A DNA stretch of 64,000 nucleotides, taken from Desulfitobacterium_A nosdiversum. Lineage in GTDB: Bacteria > Bacillota > Desulfitobacteriia > Desulfitobacteriales > Desulfitobacteriaceae. The stretch is taken from the NCBI RefSeq assembly GCF_049860565.1, contig NZ_CP172056.1, forward strand, positions 2,604,001-2,668,000, in the 5' to 3' direction. This document shows, piece after piece, positions 53,949-62,928 of this stretch. Every line of letters begins with the position of its first letter. Within the stretch, counting starts at the first letter, position 1. The position numbers and the translations under genes were made by a program. The notes below the pieces were generated by a model, which saw only the letters and a program-made list of their open reading frames with translations, made no database searches and had not been told where the DNA came from.

Positions 53949-55154
53949 ATGTTGCGTCATAGATTAATACCTCTTGGAGTAGCTAGCTTGCTTTTTAGCT
54001 TAACCATTCTGTTTATGGGGCCAATCACTCAAAAGTTGGTAAACACCTATATAAAACCGGGTGTTATTGAAACGGTGGCTGAATCACCGGTCCCGGATCT
54101 TTTTCAGGGAACAATTCTGCAAAGTATTGTTATTAAATCCTCAGATGTGTTGCCGATATATGGCAGTTCGGAATTTAGCTATGGAGGAGCTTTTAATCCT
54201 ACAAAATTTTATGCGGGAAAACCTACAGGTTGGCTGCCTTATTTAGTCGGCCATGCCGGCTCAGAAGATCTTATTCAAGCGTTATATGCGGGCGGCGAAG
54301 ATTTAAAAGGGAAGAAGATTGCACTTTCGCTTTCTGCTCAGTGGTTCGGCGGCAACGGGATTTCTCAAGCTGCATTTGGAGCTAACTTTTCCGCGTTGCA
54401 GATCTACAAAATGCTGTTTAATCCTGCGATAACTTCACAGACAAAAACGGATATGGCTGAACGTCTTCTTCAATTTGATGAGATTAAGAAAAGTTATCCG
54501 ATCCTAGAAGGATACTTAAAAAATTATAACCAACCCGGTTTTTTACCTTATGTTTTAGAAACGGGTTATTGGATGGAAGCTAAAGTAGAATTAGCGGCCC
54601 TTGAAATTCAAGACGCCGTTAAGACGATCAAGGACGTTAAAAAGTTATCCGCTAAAGAAATTGCAAAAAATGCTGCCGCCAAACCATCAAACAAATTTCC
54701 GAACTGGTCAGCTCTTGAAAAAAAGGCAATAGCAGATGGCAAGGTAAGTGAAAGCAACAATCCGTTTGGAGTAACCAATACTTATTTTGATAAAAATAAA
54801 GATAACCTTGTAAAGCTCAAGAATTCCCAATCCAAGGCGCACTTTTACCCATCACAGGAATATAACGATCTTGAGCTCTTAATGAAAGTCCTCAAAGATG
54901 AGGGGGCTGATCCAATATTTATAATCCAGCCCGTCAATGGATATTGGTATGATTATACCGGTTTTCCGAAAGAACAGCGTCAAAAATACTATGCTCAGGT
55001 ACGTCAGATGGCGAAGCAATATAATTTTGCTCTCGCTGATTTTTCCGGAGATGAGTATGACATGTACTTTATGTCCGATCCATCCCATCCGAATGAGTTA
55101 GGCTGGTTAAAAATTGATAAAGCTTTGGATAACTTTGTTCACAAAGCGAATTAG
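53949..55154 (+). CDS. dltD: DltD-like protein (D-alanyl-lipoteichoic acid biosynthesis)
   Basis: 401 residues: an N-terminal membrane anchor, an SGNH-hydrolase-like GSSEFSY motif (~77-83), LSAQWFGGNG and a C-terminal DPSHPNELGW containing the catalytic Asp/His. DltD acts at the outer membrane face in D-alanylation of teichoic acids. No dltA, dltB or dltC lies nearby, so this is a solitary copy in this window. GGCGGAGAG lies upstream of the ATG. Confidence 0.92.
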   Translation: MLRHRLIPLGVASLLFSLTILFMGPITQKLVNTYIKPGVIETVAESPVPDLFQGTILQSIVIKSSDVLPIYGSSEFSYGGAFNPTKFYAGKPTGWLPYLVGHAGSEDLIQALYAGGEDLKGKKIALSLSAQWFGGNGISQAAFGANFSALQIYKMLFNPAITSQTKTDMAERLLQFDEIKKSYPILEGYLKNYNQPGFLPYVLETGYWMEAKVELAALEIQDAVKTIKDVKKLSAKEIAKNAAAKPSNKFPNWSALEKKAIADGKVSESNNPFGVTNTYFDKNKDNLVKLKNSQSKAHFYPSQEYNDLELLMKVLKDEGADPIFIIQPVNGYWYDYTGFPKEQRQKYYAQVRQMAKQYNFALADFSGDEYDMYFMSDPSHPNELGWLKIDKALDNFVHKAN

Positions 55155-55222
55155 ACTTGAAGGCATAATCCGGTCAGCCATCGTTCAGCTCGACTCATTT
55201 GGGCTCTGTATACACTTGAGGT

Positions 55223-55963
55223 TTATTTAAGAGGGAATACCTTATTATCCGGAACTGTATCTAAAGCCTTGAGTTCGCTTAAAGTAACAAAGCTGTAGCC
55301 TTCAGAGCGTAAGGTATCAATTATCTTTCCTAATGCTTCAACAGTTTGGCTCCGATAACCTCCCCCATCGTGAAAGAGGACTATTGCTCCCGGAGACATT
55401 TTGCTCATAACATTATTCATAATACGGTTAACTCCCGGCCGGCGCCAATCTTTACTGTCTACGCTCCAAAGAGTAAAGATATATTCTTGCTTTTTAATTG
55501 CTGCGATTACGCCTTTTGATGCATATCCGCCAGGTGGACGATAAAAATGCGTATGTACACCGGTTTCTGTAAAAACAACTTCATCTGTTTTTCGTATTTC
55601 TGAGAGCATTTTACTTTGATTATTATTGTGAGTATAGCTGTGGTTGCCAATTTCATGACCATCCTGAACTATCCGTTTTATGAACGCTGGGTTTTGTTTA
55701 GCATTTTCCCCTATCACAAAAAATGTTGCTTTTACTCCTTTTTGTTTAAGAATATTGAGTATGGGTTCAGTAAAAGGCGGATCGGGGCCGTCATCAAAAG
55801 TAAGGGCAGCTACTTTTTTCTCAGTATGAGCCATAAAGTAAGTTTCTGATAATACCAGGGATGTTTTAGACTTTATTTTCCAAATATAAATAGAAATAAT
55901 GATAATAAGTACCAAAAAACCAGCAAGAACAATCTTTTGCTTTGAAATAATAAGAAGTTTCAT
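55223..55963 (-). CDS. Polysaccharide deacetylase (NodB domain)
   Basis: 246 residues with an N-terminal membrane anchor (residues ~8-27) and a NodB domain. Motifs seen: LTFDDGPDP, the metal-binding HEIGNHSYTH, RPPGGY and LFHDGG. It removes N-acetyl groups from peptidoglycan or a related cell-wall polymer outside the membrane. The ATG at 55963 has GGGAG 8 nt upstream, better than the in-frame TTG at 55978. It is convergent to dltD. Confidence 0.92.
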   Translation of the reverse strand: MKLLIISKQKIVLAGFLVLIIIISIYIWKIKSKTSLVLSETYFMAHTEKKVAALTFDDGPDPPFTEPILNILKQKGVKATFFVIGENAKQNPAFIKRIVQDGHEIGNHSYTHNNNQSKMLSEIRKTDEVVFTETGVHTHFYRPPGGYASKGVIAAIKKQEYIFTLWSVDSKDWRRPGVNRIMNNVMSKMSPGAIVLFHDGGGYRSQTVEALGKIIDTLRSEGYSFVTLSELKALDTVPDNKVFPLK

Positions 55964-56114
55964 CTCACAAACTCCCAACTCTTTACTCTACAATAAAGAT
56001 ATTAGTAAGGAACTTTTTAAATGCTCCAGTCCGAGAAGACCTGTTGAAGATGTATTGGTTTCCATGTAGTAAGTAAACGTCACAAATGTATACAATACAC
56101 TTTGTCTAAATGAG

Positions 56115-56143
56115 TTGAGAAATGTCAAAAAATGATTTAAGAT
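56115..56143 (+). promoter_or_regulatory. Putative sigma-A promoter of pucR
   Basis: TTGAGA, 17-nt spacer, TAAGAT, about 220 bp before the pucR start. The transcribed leader (56150-56362) contains hairpins near 56207-56230 and 56261-56294 (CCAAGT / ACTTGG inside GACG/CGTC) and a terminator. Confidence 0.5.
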
Positions 56144-56299
56144 CAATTCATAATCAAGCGATATCCAGCTTAGTGCAAAAGTGATTAAGGTGAGAAAGAA
56201 GAATCAAATGCTTCCTTTAATGTGATCGTGAGAGCGAGACGATGAATTAAAAATGAATATGACGGGCACCAAGTTATGTGACTTGGAGCGTCAAAGTGT

Positions 56300-56334
56300 A
56301 AAAGAGAGCCCTGTTTATGAGGAGCTCTCTTTTT
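56300..56334 (+). terminator. Leader terminator upstream of pucR
   Basis: AAAGAGAGC / GCTCTCTTTT stem with a T-run, ending 29 bp before the pucR start codon. Its place inside the leader suggests attenuation rather than simple termination of an upstream gene, since none lies upstream on this strand nearby. Confidence 0.7.
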
Positions 56335-56362
56335 GTATTAATTTATTAAGGAGGGGAGAATC

Positions 56363-57520
56363 TTGGCTATCACTTTAAAGAAGCTTTGTAAATATGCGAA
56401 AGAAAACTATAGCATGAATCAAATCTGCGGAGAGAGCAATATGAACAATTTAGTCCACTGGGTTCATATGCTTGAGGACTCGGAAACCGCAGATTTTCTT
56501 CATGGGCAGGAGTTGATTTTTACCACTGGGATCGGACATGAAAATTCAGAGTGGCTTCTTGAATTCGCCAAGGGGCTGATCGAGCATCAGGCCAGTGGGC
56601 TGGTTCTTAATTTAGGGCCGTACATTAAGTCCTTGCCCCAAGATTTAATTGAATTTTGCCGTCAGGTTCAATTCCCTCTGTTTACAATCCCCTGGAAGAC
56701 CCGTATTGTGGATATTACCAATGACTTTTGCCGCAAAATTATCAAGTCGGAGGAAAGTGAAATAACGATTGCCGGTGCTTTTCGCAATGCCATTTTTTGC
56801 CCGGAAAAAATCTCGGAATATCGTCCGGTTTTGGAACGAAAGGAATTCGATTTGGAGGCTGAATTCTGTGTCGTTGCGTTATCGCTGCAGGTTCCGAATG
56901 ATGAAAAACTGGCGGATTATGATAAAGATGTGCGGCTGAATCTGACGAAAATCCTGTTTAATTATAGTGATCGCTTCAATATCTTCCGGCATGAGCAGAA
57001 TTTGATCGTGGTCTTGCAGAACTTTCCGCAGAGCGTTGTGGAAAATGCTTTGGAACGATTAAAGGAAATCTGTGGTTACTACTACCCGAATAACCGGATA
57101 AGAGCCGGAATCAGTGTCAATGATGCGGGGATTCAATCCCTCACCCAAAATTACAAAAGGGCTGTATCTCTTTTAAATATTGCGAATAGACAGGATATGC
57201 CAAAACTGTCCTTTCAAAACAGCGGCTTATTTATGCTGCTGACCGGTGTTGAGGATGCGAAGGTTCTCAAAAGGTACTATGTGGATACCTTAGGCGAGTT
57301 GGAGGATTATGATCATAAGAATCAGACGGATTATGTTTTTACCTTAAAATCCTACTTGGATAATAATAAGAGCGTTCAAGAGGTAGCCAAAGAAACCTTT
57401 GTGCACCGCAATACGATTAACTATAAGATCAATAAGATCAAGGAAATCCTGAACTGTGATCTGGATTACCAAAATGGCTTAAGGCTGCTTTTGGCGTTTA
57501 AGGTCAAGGAGTTGCTGTAA
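56363..57520 (+). CDS. PucR-type transcriptional regulator
   Basis: 385 residues. The N-terminal PucR domain (~1-125; HWVHMLEDSE, LIFTTG) is followed by a GGDEF-like regulatory middle and a C-terminal PucR helix-turn-helix (VQEVAKETFVHRNTINYKI). Such proteins activate purine, allantoin or amine catabolism. It starts TTG behind AAGGAGGGGA and precedes the aminotransferase operon on the same strand, which is its likely target. Confidence 0.9.
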   Translation: MAITLKKLCKYAKENYSMNQICGESNMNNLVHWVHMLEDSETADFLHGQELIFTTGIGHENSEWLLEFAKGLIEHQASGLVLNLGPYIKSLPQDLIEFCRQVQFPLFTIPWKTRIVDITNDFCRKIIKSEESEITIAGAFRNAIFCPEKISEYRPVLERKEFDLEAEFCVVALSLQVPNDEKLADYDKDVRLNLTKILFNYSDRFNIFRHEQNLIVVLQNFPQSVVENALERLKEICGYYYPNNRIRAGISVNDAGIQSLTQNYKRAVSLLNIANRQDMPKLSFQNSGLFMLLTGVEDAKVLKRYYVDTLGELEDYDHKNQTDYVFTLKSYLDNNKSVQEVAKETFVHRNTINYKINKIKEILNCDLDYQNGLRLLLAFKVKELL

Positions 57521-57533
57521 GACATGGATGAAT

Positions 57534-57596
57534 GTGCTTGAGCACAATAGGATTTGTGCTGGAATTCGTTGAATCGGATATTAAAAATGATATGAT
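57534..57596 (+). promoter_or_regulatory. Promoter and dyad operator of the catabolic operon
   Basis: A GTGCT-TG-AGCAC palindrome (57534-57545) and a further GTGCT half-site (57556-57560) lie just before TTGAAT (57569-57574), a 16-nt spacer and TATGAT (57591-57596). The palindrome position suits an activator such as the PucR protein encoded upstream. Confidence 0.6.
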
Positions 57597-57627
57597 TTGT
57601 ATATCGAAGTCGACGATAAATCAAGGC

Positions 57628-57663
57628 AATGGGGCCTGTTTGAAAGAACAGGCCTCATTTTAT
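57628..57663 (+). terminator. Leader terminator upstream of the aminotransferase gene
   Basis: AATGGGGCCTGTT / AACAGGCCTCATT stem (one wobble) and T-run, ending 22 bp before the aminotransferase start and downstream of the putative promoter at 57569-57596. Confidence 0.75.
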
Positions 57664-57685
57664 TTTTTAATGAGGTGATGAAAAC

Positions 57686-59032
57686 GTGGAAATTGAATTA
57701 ACGACAGCACAGGAAATTTCTGAGACATCCAGACAATACAATCTGCATTCGTGGAGCTCTCAGGGAGGATTAAAGCCAAAGGTCATGTTGGGTGGCCAAG
57801 GGATATACTTCTGGGATGGTGAAGGCAAACGCTATTATGATATGTCCTCCCAATTGGTGAATTTGAATATCGGCTATGGTAATAAAAAGGTCATCAAAGC
57901 GATCCAAGACCAGGCCGAACGACTCGCCTATTCATCACCCTCTTTTGCCATTGATGTAAGATCACAGTTGGCAAAGATGGTCATCGAGTTAGCACCGGAT
58001 AATATGCAGAAGGTATTTTTTACGCTCGGCGGTGCAGATGCGAATGAAAACGCGATCAAGATTGCCAAAATGGTAACCGGTCGCTACAAAATTTTTTCAA
58101 GATACCGTTCCTATCATGGGGCGACCTATGGTGCGGCCAATTTAACAGGGGAACCCAGAAGATATACCAGTGAGCCCGGTATTTCAGGCTTTATTAAATT
58201 CTTTGATCCCTATGTCTATCGTGCCCCGCTGCCCTTTGCAAGCGAGGAAGCCGCAACAAGCTATTATCTGTCACAGCTGAGAGAACAGATTATTTATGAA
58301 GGACGGGATCAAGTCGCAGCCATTTTCCTGGAAAGCATTACGGGAAGCAATGGCGTCATCATTCCTCCTAAAGGTTATATGAAGGGAGTTCGAGAGATTT
58401 GTGACGAGTTCGGCATCATGATGGTCTGCGATGAGGTCATGACAGGCTGGGGACGCACCGGAGAATGGTTCGCCGTCAATAATTTTGATGTAAAACCGGA
58501 CATCATCACGTTTGCCAAAGGAATAACCTGCGGCTATGCACCAATCGGCGGAGTCATTGTCAGCAAAGAGATCGCCCAACACTTTGATAACAATTTTCTC
58601 TACTGCGGACTGACCTATTCCGCTCACCCGCTGGGTTGTGCAGCAGGAATTGCCACCCTGGAATACTATAAGGAAGCAGGATTGATCAAGCAGGCCAAGG
58701 AACGCGGCGTATTGTTAGGGAAGCTCTTGGAGGATATCAAAGAAAAACACGCTTGTGTGGGTGATGTCCGTTATATTGGCTTATTCTCCGCCATTGAGCT
58801 GGTCAAGAATAAAGAAACGAAAGCTCCGCTTGTTGAATATGGGATTGATCCTGAGCAAACCATGAAAAAGATTATCGGCAAGCTCGTTGCCAAAGGCTTT
58901 TACACCTATTCCCATGAAAACAGCATCATCGTCGCACCCCCTCTGATTATTACTGAGGAGGAATTAGAAAATGCGATGGCGATCATGGATGAAGTTTTGA
59001 GTGATGTCGATGAGATGGTCAAGACAAAATAG
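57686..59032 (+). CDS. Class III aminotransferase (beta-alanine/omega-amino acid type)
   Basis: 448 residues of the PLP-dependent class III fold. The Schiff-base lysine is Lys278 in FAKGITCGYAPIGG; VCDEVMTGWGRTG and FFTLGGADANENA are cofactor-contact motifs. The closest functional classes are taurine/beta-alanine:pyruvate aminotransferases. It starts GTG at 57686. The neighbours (iron ADH, dihydropyrimidinase, M20 amidohydrolases) fit transamination of beta-alanine to malonate semialdehyde, an inference from context. Confidence 0.88.
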   Translation: MEIELTTAQEISETSRQYNLHSWSSQGGLKPKVMLGGQGIYFWDGEGKRYYDMSSQLVNLNIGYGNKKVIKAIQDQAERLAYSSPSFAIDVRSQLAKMVIELAPDNMQKVFFTLGGADANENAIKIAKMVTGRYKIFSRYRSYHGATYGAANLTGEPRRYTSEPGISGFIKFFDPYVYRAPLPFASEEAATSYYLSQLREQIIYEGRDQVAAIFLESITGSNGVIIPPKGYMKGVREICDEFGIMMVCDEVMTGWGRTGEWFAVNNFDVKPDIITFAKGITCGYAPIGGVIVSKEIAQHFDNNFLYCGLTYSAHPLGCAAGIATLEYYKEAGLIKQAKERGVLLGKLLEDIKEKHACVGDVRYIGLFSAIELVKNKETKAPLVEYGIDPEQTMKKIIGKLVAKGFYTYSHENSIIVAPPLIITEEELENAMAIMDEVLSDVDEMVKTK

Positions 59033-59041
59033 GAGGTCATC

Positions 59042-60166
59042 ATGACAAAGAAATTTTATATGCCCACCCGCGTCTTCATGGGGTATGAATGTATCGCCAA
59101 GAATTGCGAGGCCTTTAAAACATTAGGCAAGAAGGCCTTGATTGTTACCGGTGCTTCCTCGGCTAAAAAAAACGGTTCAGAACATGATGTTAAGGCCGCT
59201 TTGGATTCTGTCGGTATCAGTTATTTGGTCTTTGATAAAGTCATGAGCAATCCGACCATTGCCTGTGTTTATGAAGGGGCTAAAGTGGCCAAGGAAAATG
59301 ATGTGGATTTCATCATCGCGATCGGCGGAGGCTCGCCGATGGATGCAGGCAAAGCCATTGCTCTTTTAGCAGCTCAGGATATTGATGCAGCAAACCTATT
59401 CTCAGGAAATTATGAAAACAAGGTGCTGCCCATAGCCTTTGTTCCTACGACAGCCGGAACAGGGTCAGAAGTAACACAGTATTCCATTCTGACGAATGAC
59501 GAAAAGCAGACCAAAACAAGCATTGCCTCTGATTTATTGTTTCCAGCCCTTGCTTTTCTGGATGCGAAATACATGGAATACTTATCGATCAGCACGACGA
59601 TTAATACAGCACTTGACGCGTTATCCCATGCCGTGGAGGGCATGTTGTCCGTAAAAGCATCCTCTGTTTCGAATGCCTTGGCTGTTGAAAGCATTCAGCT
59701 GATTATGGAATGCGTGCCCGATCTGCTGAGCGTTTTAAATTCTAAATCCAAGACCGGCTTGGAGCTCGAGGTAAGGGAACAATTGCAGCAGGCCTCGTTT
59801 ATGGCGGGAATGGTCATAGCCCAAACAGGTACGACAGCAGTCCATGCGATGGGCTATTCGCTCACATACTTTAAGGATATTGATCATGGCCGAGGCAATG
59901 GACTTCTCCTGGGAGAGTATCTGCGGATCGTTGAAAGGGAACAGCCGGATTTAGCAGGCAGAATTTTAAAAGCGCTGAGTCTTTCCAGTGTCAATGAGTT
60001 CCGCGAAATAACCGATAAGCTCCTTGGCGAAAAAGAAGATATAAGCACGGACGAAATCCAGCAGTTCAGCAAAATGGCCATTCAGACCAAAAATATAGCG
60101 AACTGTATTGTTAAGCCATCAGAGGATGATTTAAAGGAAATCTTTATTTTATCGTTTTTAATGTAA
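59042..60166 (+). CDS. Iron-containing alcohol dehydrogenase
   Basis: 374 residues with an NAD-binding IAIGGGSPMDAGKA, PTTAGTGSE and metal ligands in the HAVEGML, HAMGYSL and DHGRGNG segments. It would reduce a short semialdehyde to a hydroxyacid. Placed 9 bp after the aminotransferase behind AGGAGG, it plausibly turns malonate semialdehyde into 3-hydroxypropionate; the substrate is inferred. Confidence 0.9.
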   Translation: MTKKFYMPTRVFMGYECIAKNCEAFKTLGKKALIVTGASSAKKNGSEHDVKAALDSVGISYLVFDKVMSNPTIACVYEGAKVAKENDVDFIIAIGGGSPMDAGKAIALLAAQDIDAANLFSGNYENKVLPIAFVPTTAGTGSEVTQYSILTNDEKQTKTSIASDLLFPALAFLDAKYMEYLSISTTINTALDALSHAVEGMLSVKASSVSNALAVESIQLIMECVPDLLSVLNSKSKTGLELEVREQLQQASFMAGMVIAQTGTTAVHAMGYSLTYFKDIDHGRGNGLLLGEYLRIVEREQPDLAGRILKALSLSSVNEFREITDKLLGEKEDISTDEIQQFSKMAIQTKNIANCIVKPSEDDLKEIFILSFLM

Positions 60167-60221
60167 AACCAATGTTTAAATATAAAATGTTCAAGGTCTG
60201 AGAAACTAGGGGGTGAATTTT

Positions 60222-61535
60222 ATGGAGAACATTAATGACGTCATCAACAAATTAGCTGAAGAATTTAAACCGGGTGTTGTGGATTTCTGTCAAAGACTCA
60301 TTCGCGTACCGGCACTTTCCGGCGATGAGAAAGGTGTTGCCGACCTCTATCTGGCGGAAATGGAAAAGCTGGGTTTTGACCGATACTTCCGTGATAAATG
60401 GGGCAATGTGATCGGGATTATCGAGGGAACAGAACCGGGGCCTGCCATTATGTACAATGCCCATATGGACCATGTGGATACCGGAGATTACAGCGAATGG
60501 GGAGGCTATGATCCCTATGGGGCTGAAATCGACGTGAATGAAATGGAAAACCAGGACCGGGATGGATATGAATCCGTTGAAGTAATTCATGGGCGTGCGG
60601 CTGCCGATGTCAAGGGCGGCGGTGCCTGTCAGATCTACTCCGGGAAAATGCTGCTGGAACTGAGGAAAATGGGCTATCCCATTAAAGGCCGCTATATTTT
60701 TACAGGAGTCGTTCTCGAAGAACCCGCTGAACAGCTGGGAATGATTAAGCTGATTGAGGATACCTTACCGGAAGAGGGAATTACCTATGACGGCGTTGTA
60801 TCCTGCGAGGCAACCGCTTTGAAGCTGTATTTGGGACACCGGGGGAGAGTTGAATTAAAAGTGACGGTGTCCGGTGTTACCTCACATGGCAGCGCTCCTT
60901 GGCTGGGCATTAATGCGGTCAATAAAGCCACTCAATTTATCGACCGGGTTGAAGCGTTTATGGCTGCCAATCATGGATCAGATGAGAATCTTGGCAATTC
61001 CAGTATTGCTCTCACGATTATTAACTGTACACCGGGTTCAATGTGTATCGTTCCGGACCGATGTCAAATTACCTATGATCGAAGATTTGTTCCGGGAGAG
61101 ACCTTCGAGGGCTGTGTCGCGGAAATACAAAAAATCATTGATGACATAGCAGCTGAAGATCCTGATTTTCGAGCAGCCGTTGAGATTGCCACGGTACCCC
61201 GGACGACCTATACCGGCTTAACCGTAGCAGTTCCCAATGTAAAGGAAGCCTGGAAGATCAGTCCTGACCATCCCTTTACCAAAGTAGCGGCCGCAGGATT
61301 GGCTGCAATCGGACAGCCGGTAAAGTATGGCTATTGGGATTTTGGAACAGACCTTTCCGTTATCTGCGGAAGGGAGAAAAAACCCGCGGTCGGTTATTCG
61401 CCGATGCAGGAATTTTATTGCCACCGACCCGTGGATAAAGTACGGATAGACTACATGATCAAGGCCTTGGCCGGAAATGTATCGATTTTCCGCGAGCTGA
61501 CAGAGCTAAAGCAAAATGACTTCGTCTTAGAATAA
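60222..61535 (+). CDS. ygeY: YgeY-type selenium-metabolism-linked M20 hydrolase, copy 1
   Basis: About 437 residues of the M20 peptidase/deacylase fold. Zinc-site motifs: YNAHMDHVDTGD, RAAADVKGGG, VVLEEPAEQ. The dimerisation lid starts TSHGSAPWLG and the C-terminus has YGYWDFGTD. The YgeY group occurs with selenium-dependent molybdenum hydroxylases and ureide catabolism. The ATG at 60222 follows AGGGGG. It could hydrolyse N-carbamoyl-beta-alanine here, by analogy with other M20 ureido-amidohydrolases. Confidence 0.88.
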   Translation: MENINDVINKLAEEFKPGVVDFCQRLIRVPALSGDEKGVADLYLAEMEKLGFDRYFRDKWGNVIGIIEGTEPGPAIMYNAHMDHVDTGDYSEWGGYDPYGAEIDVNEMENQDRDGYESVEVIHGRAAADVKGGGACQIYSGKMLLELRKMGYPIKGRYIFTGVVLEEPAEQLGMIKLIEDTLPEEGITYDGVVSCEATALKLYLGHRGRVELKVTVSGVTSHGSAPWLGINAVNKATQFIDRVEAFMAANHGSDENLGNSSIALTIINCTPGSMCIVPDRCQITYDRRFVPGETFEGCVAEIQKIIDDIAAEDPDFRAAVEIATVPRTTYTGLTVAVPNVKEAWKISPDHPFTKVAAAGLAAIGQPVKYGYWDFGTDLSVICGREKKPAVGYSPMQEFYCHRPVDKVRIDYMIKALAGNVSIFRELTELKQNDFVLE

Positions 61536-61569
61536 AATTATTTTTTTAATAGAAAGGTGTGAAATAGAA

Positions 61570-62898
61570 ATGAGTGAATTGGATGACAAGAAAGTTGCGG
61601 CGATAAAGGAAATTACGCAGGAACTGTATCCGGATATGGTGGTTTTTGCCCAGAAGCTGGTTCAGACGCCCAGTATCAGCGGAACAGAAAAAGCACTGGC
61701 TGATTTGGATTTAGCTGAAATGCAGAAGCTGGGCTATGATGAAGTGTTCCGCGATGCCCATGGCAATGTTGTCGGGTTGGTAAAAGGGACGGAACCGGGA
61801 CCAACTATCATGTATAACTCCCATATGGATCACGTAAGCCCGGGGGATGCTGCCAACTGGCAGGGTTATGATCCCTATGGCGGTCAGATCGATGTTTGCA
61901 AGGTGGATACGCAGGACAAGCAGCCGGATGAAGCGGAATGCATTCATGGCCGCGGCGCATCGGACGTTAAATGCGGTGAGGCCGTCCAGATCTATACGGG
62001 CGGACTTCTCGTCAAGCTCCGTGAAAAAGGGTTTCCGCTTAAAGGAACCTTCATGTTTACCGGCGTTGTTCAGGAAGAACCTGCTGAAATGGTCGGCATG
62101 CTTCATTTAGTCGACAAAACCTTACCGAGAAAAGGTTTGTCGTATGATGCTATGGTTACCTCCGAAGCGACTTCCTTAAAGCTTTATTGCGGTCACCGAG
62201 GCCGGGTCGAAATGCTGATCACCGTCTATGGAAGAACCTCGCATGGCAGCGCCCCCTGGTTAGGGATCAATGCAATTTACAAGGCCATCCCTTTAATCAC
62301 TCGCATTAAAGATGAACTTTATCCGTCTCTCCCTACAGACCCGGAATTAGGACAAGCCTCCTTATCCTTGAATATCATTGAATGTTCCCCAGGCGCACTT
62401 TCGATTGTACCGGACCGATGCATGCTTTCTTTAGACCGCCGCACCCTTCCTGGTGAAACAGCTGCAACTGCAATTGCTCAAATTCAGGAGATTATTGATG
62501 ATCTCGCCGGCAAGGATCCTGAATTTAAGGCAGATGTTGTTGTTAAAGGAGCATTAGAAACGTCATACACGGGCTTAACCTATGAAACCTCAAAGGATAT
62601 GAGCCCCTGGAAGATCAGCAAAGAGCACGGGTTTGTGAAAGCTGCTGCAGCAGCCTTGGAATCGGTAGGACAGACCGTTAAATACGGCTATTGGGATTTT
62701 GGGACAGATGCCAGCAAGACGTGCGGCATTGACAGAAAACCGACCCTTGGCTATTCCCCGATGCAGGAGCAATATGCGCATACCCCCTATGATAAATGCC
62801 GAACCGATTTTATGAAAACCGCCTTAGAGGGCAATGCTGCAATTTACTTGAATGCGACGGCACAAGGTCCGGAAGCCTTTGAAAAGGTTGAATGGTAA
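61570..62898 (+). CDS. YgeY-type M20 hydrolase, copy 2
   Basis: 442 residues, a paralogue of the preceding gene with the same motifs (YNSHMDHVSPGD, HGRGASDVKCGE, VVQEEPAE, TSHGSAPWLG, YGYWDFGTD). Divergence is spread over the length, so this is an established duplication rather than a recent one. The two may form a heteromer or act on different carbamoyl substrates. Confidence 0.88.
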   Translation: MSELDDKKVAAIKEITQELYPDMVVFAQKLVQTPSISGTEKALADLDLAEMQKLGYDEVFRDAHGNVVGLVKGTEPGPTIMYNSHMDHVSPGDAANWQGYDPYGGQIDVCKVDTQDKQPDEAECIHGRGASDVKCGEAVQIYTGGLLVKLREKGFPLKGTFMFTGVVQEEPAEMVGMLHLVDKTLPRKGLSYDAMVTSEATSLKLYCGHRGRVEMLITVYGRTSHGSAPWLGINAIYKAIPLITRIKDELYPSLPTDPELGQASLSLNIIECSPGALSIVPDRCMLSLDRRTLPGETAATAIAQIQEIIDDLAGKDPEFKADVVVKGALETSYTGLTYETSKDMSPWKISKEHGFVKAAAAALESVGQTVKYGYWDFGTDASKTCGIDRKPTLGYSPMQEQYAHTPYDKCRTDFMKTALEGNAAIYLNATAQGPEAFEKVEW

Positions 62899-62928
62899 AT
62901 AAGGCTGTGAGCGAAGGAGGGGAATACA

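Noticed and set aside
56150..56300. Purine or molybdenum-cofactor riboswitch in the pucR leader
   Set aside because: Hairpins exist, but the conserved core bases of those riboswitch classes could not be found.
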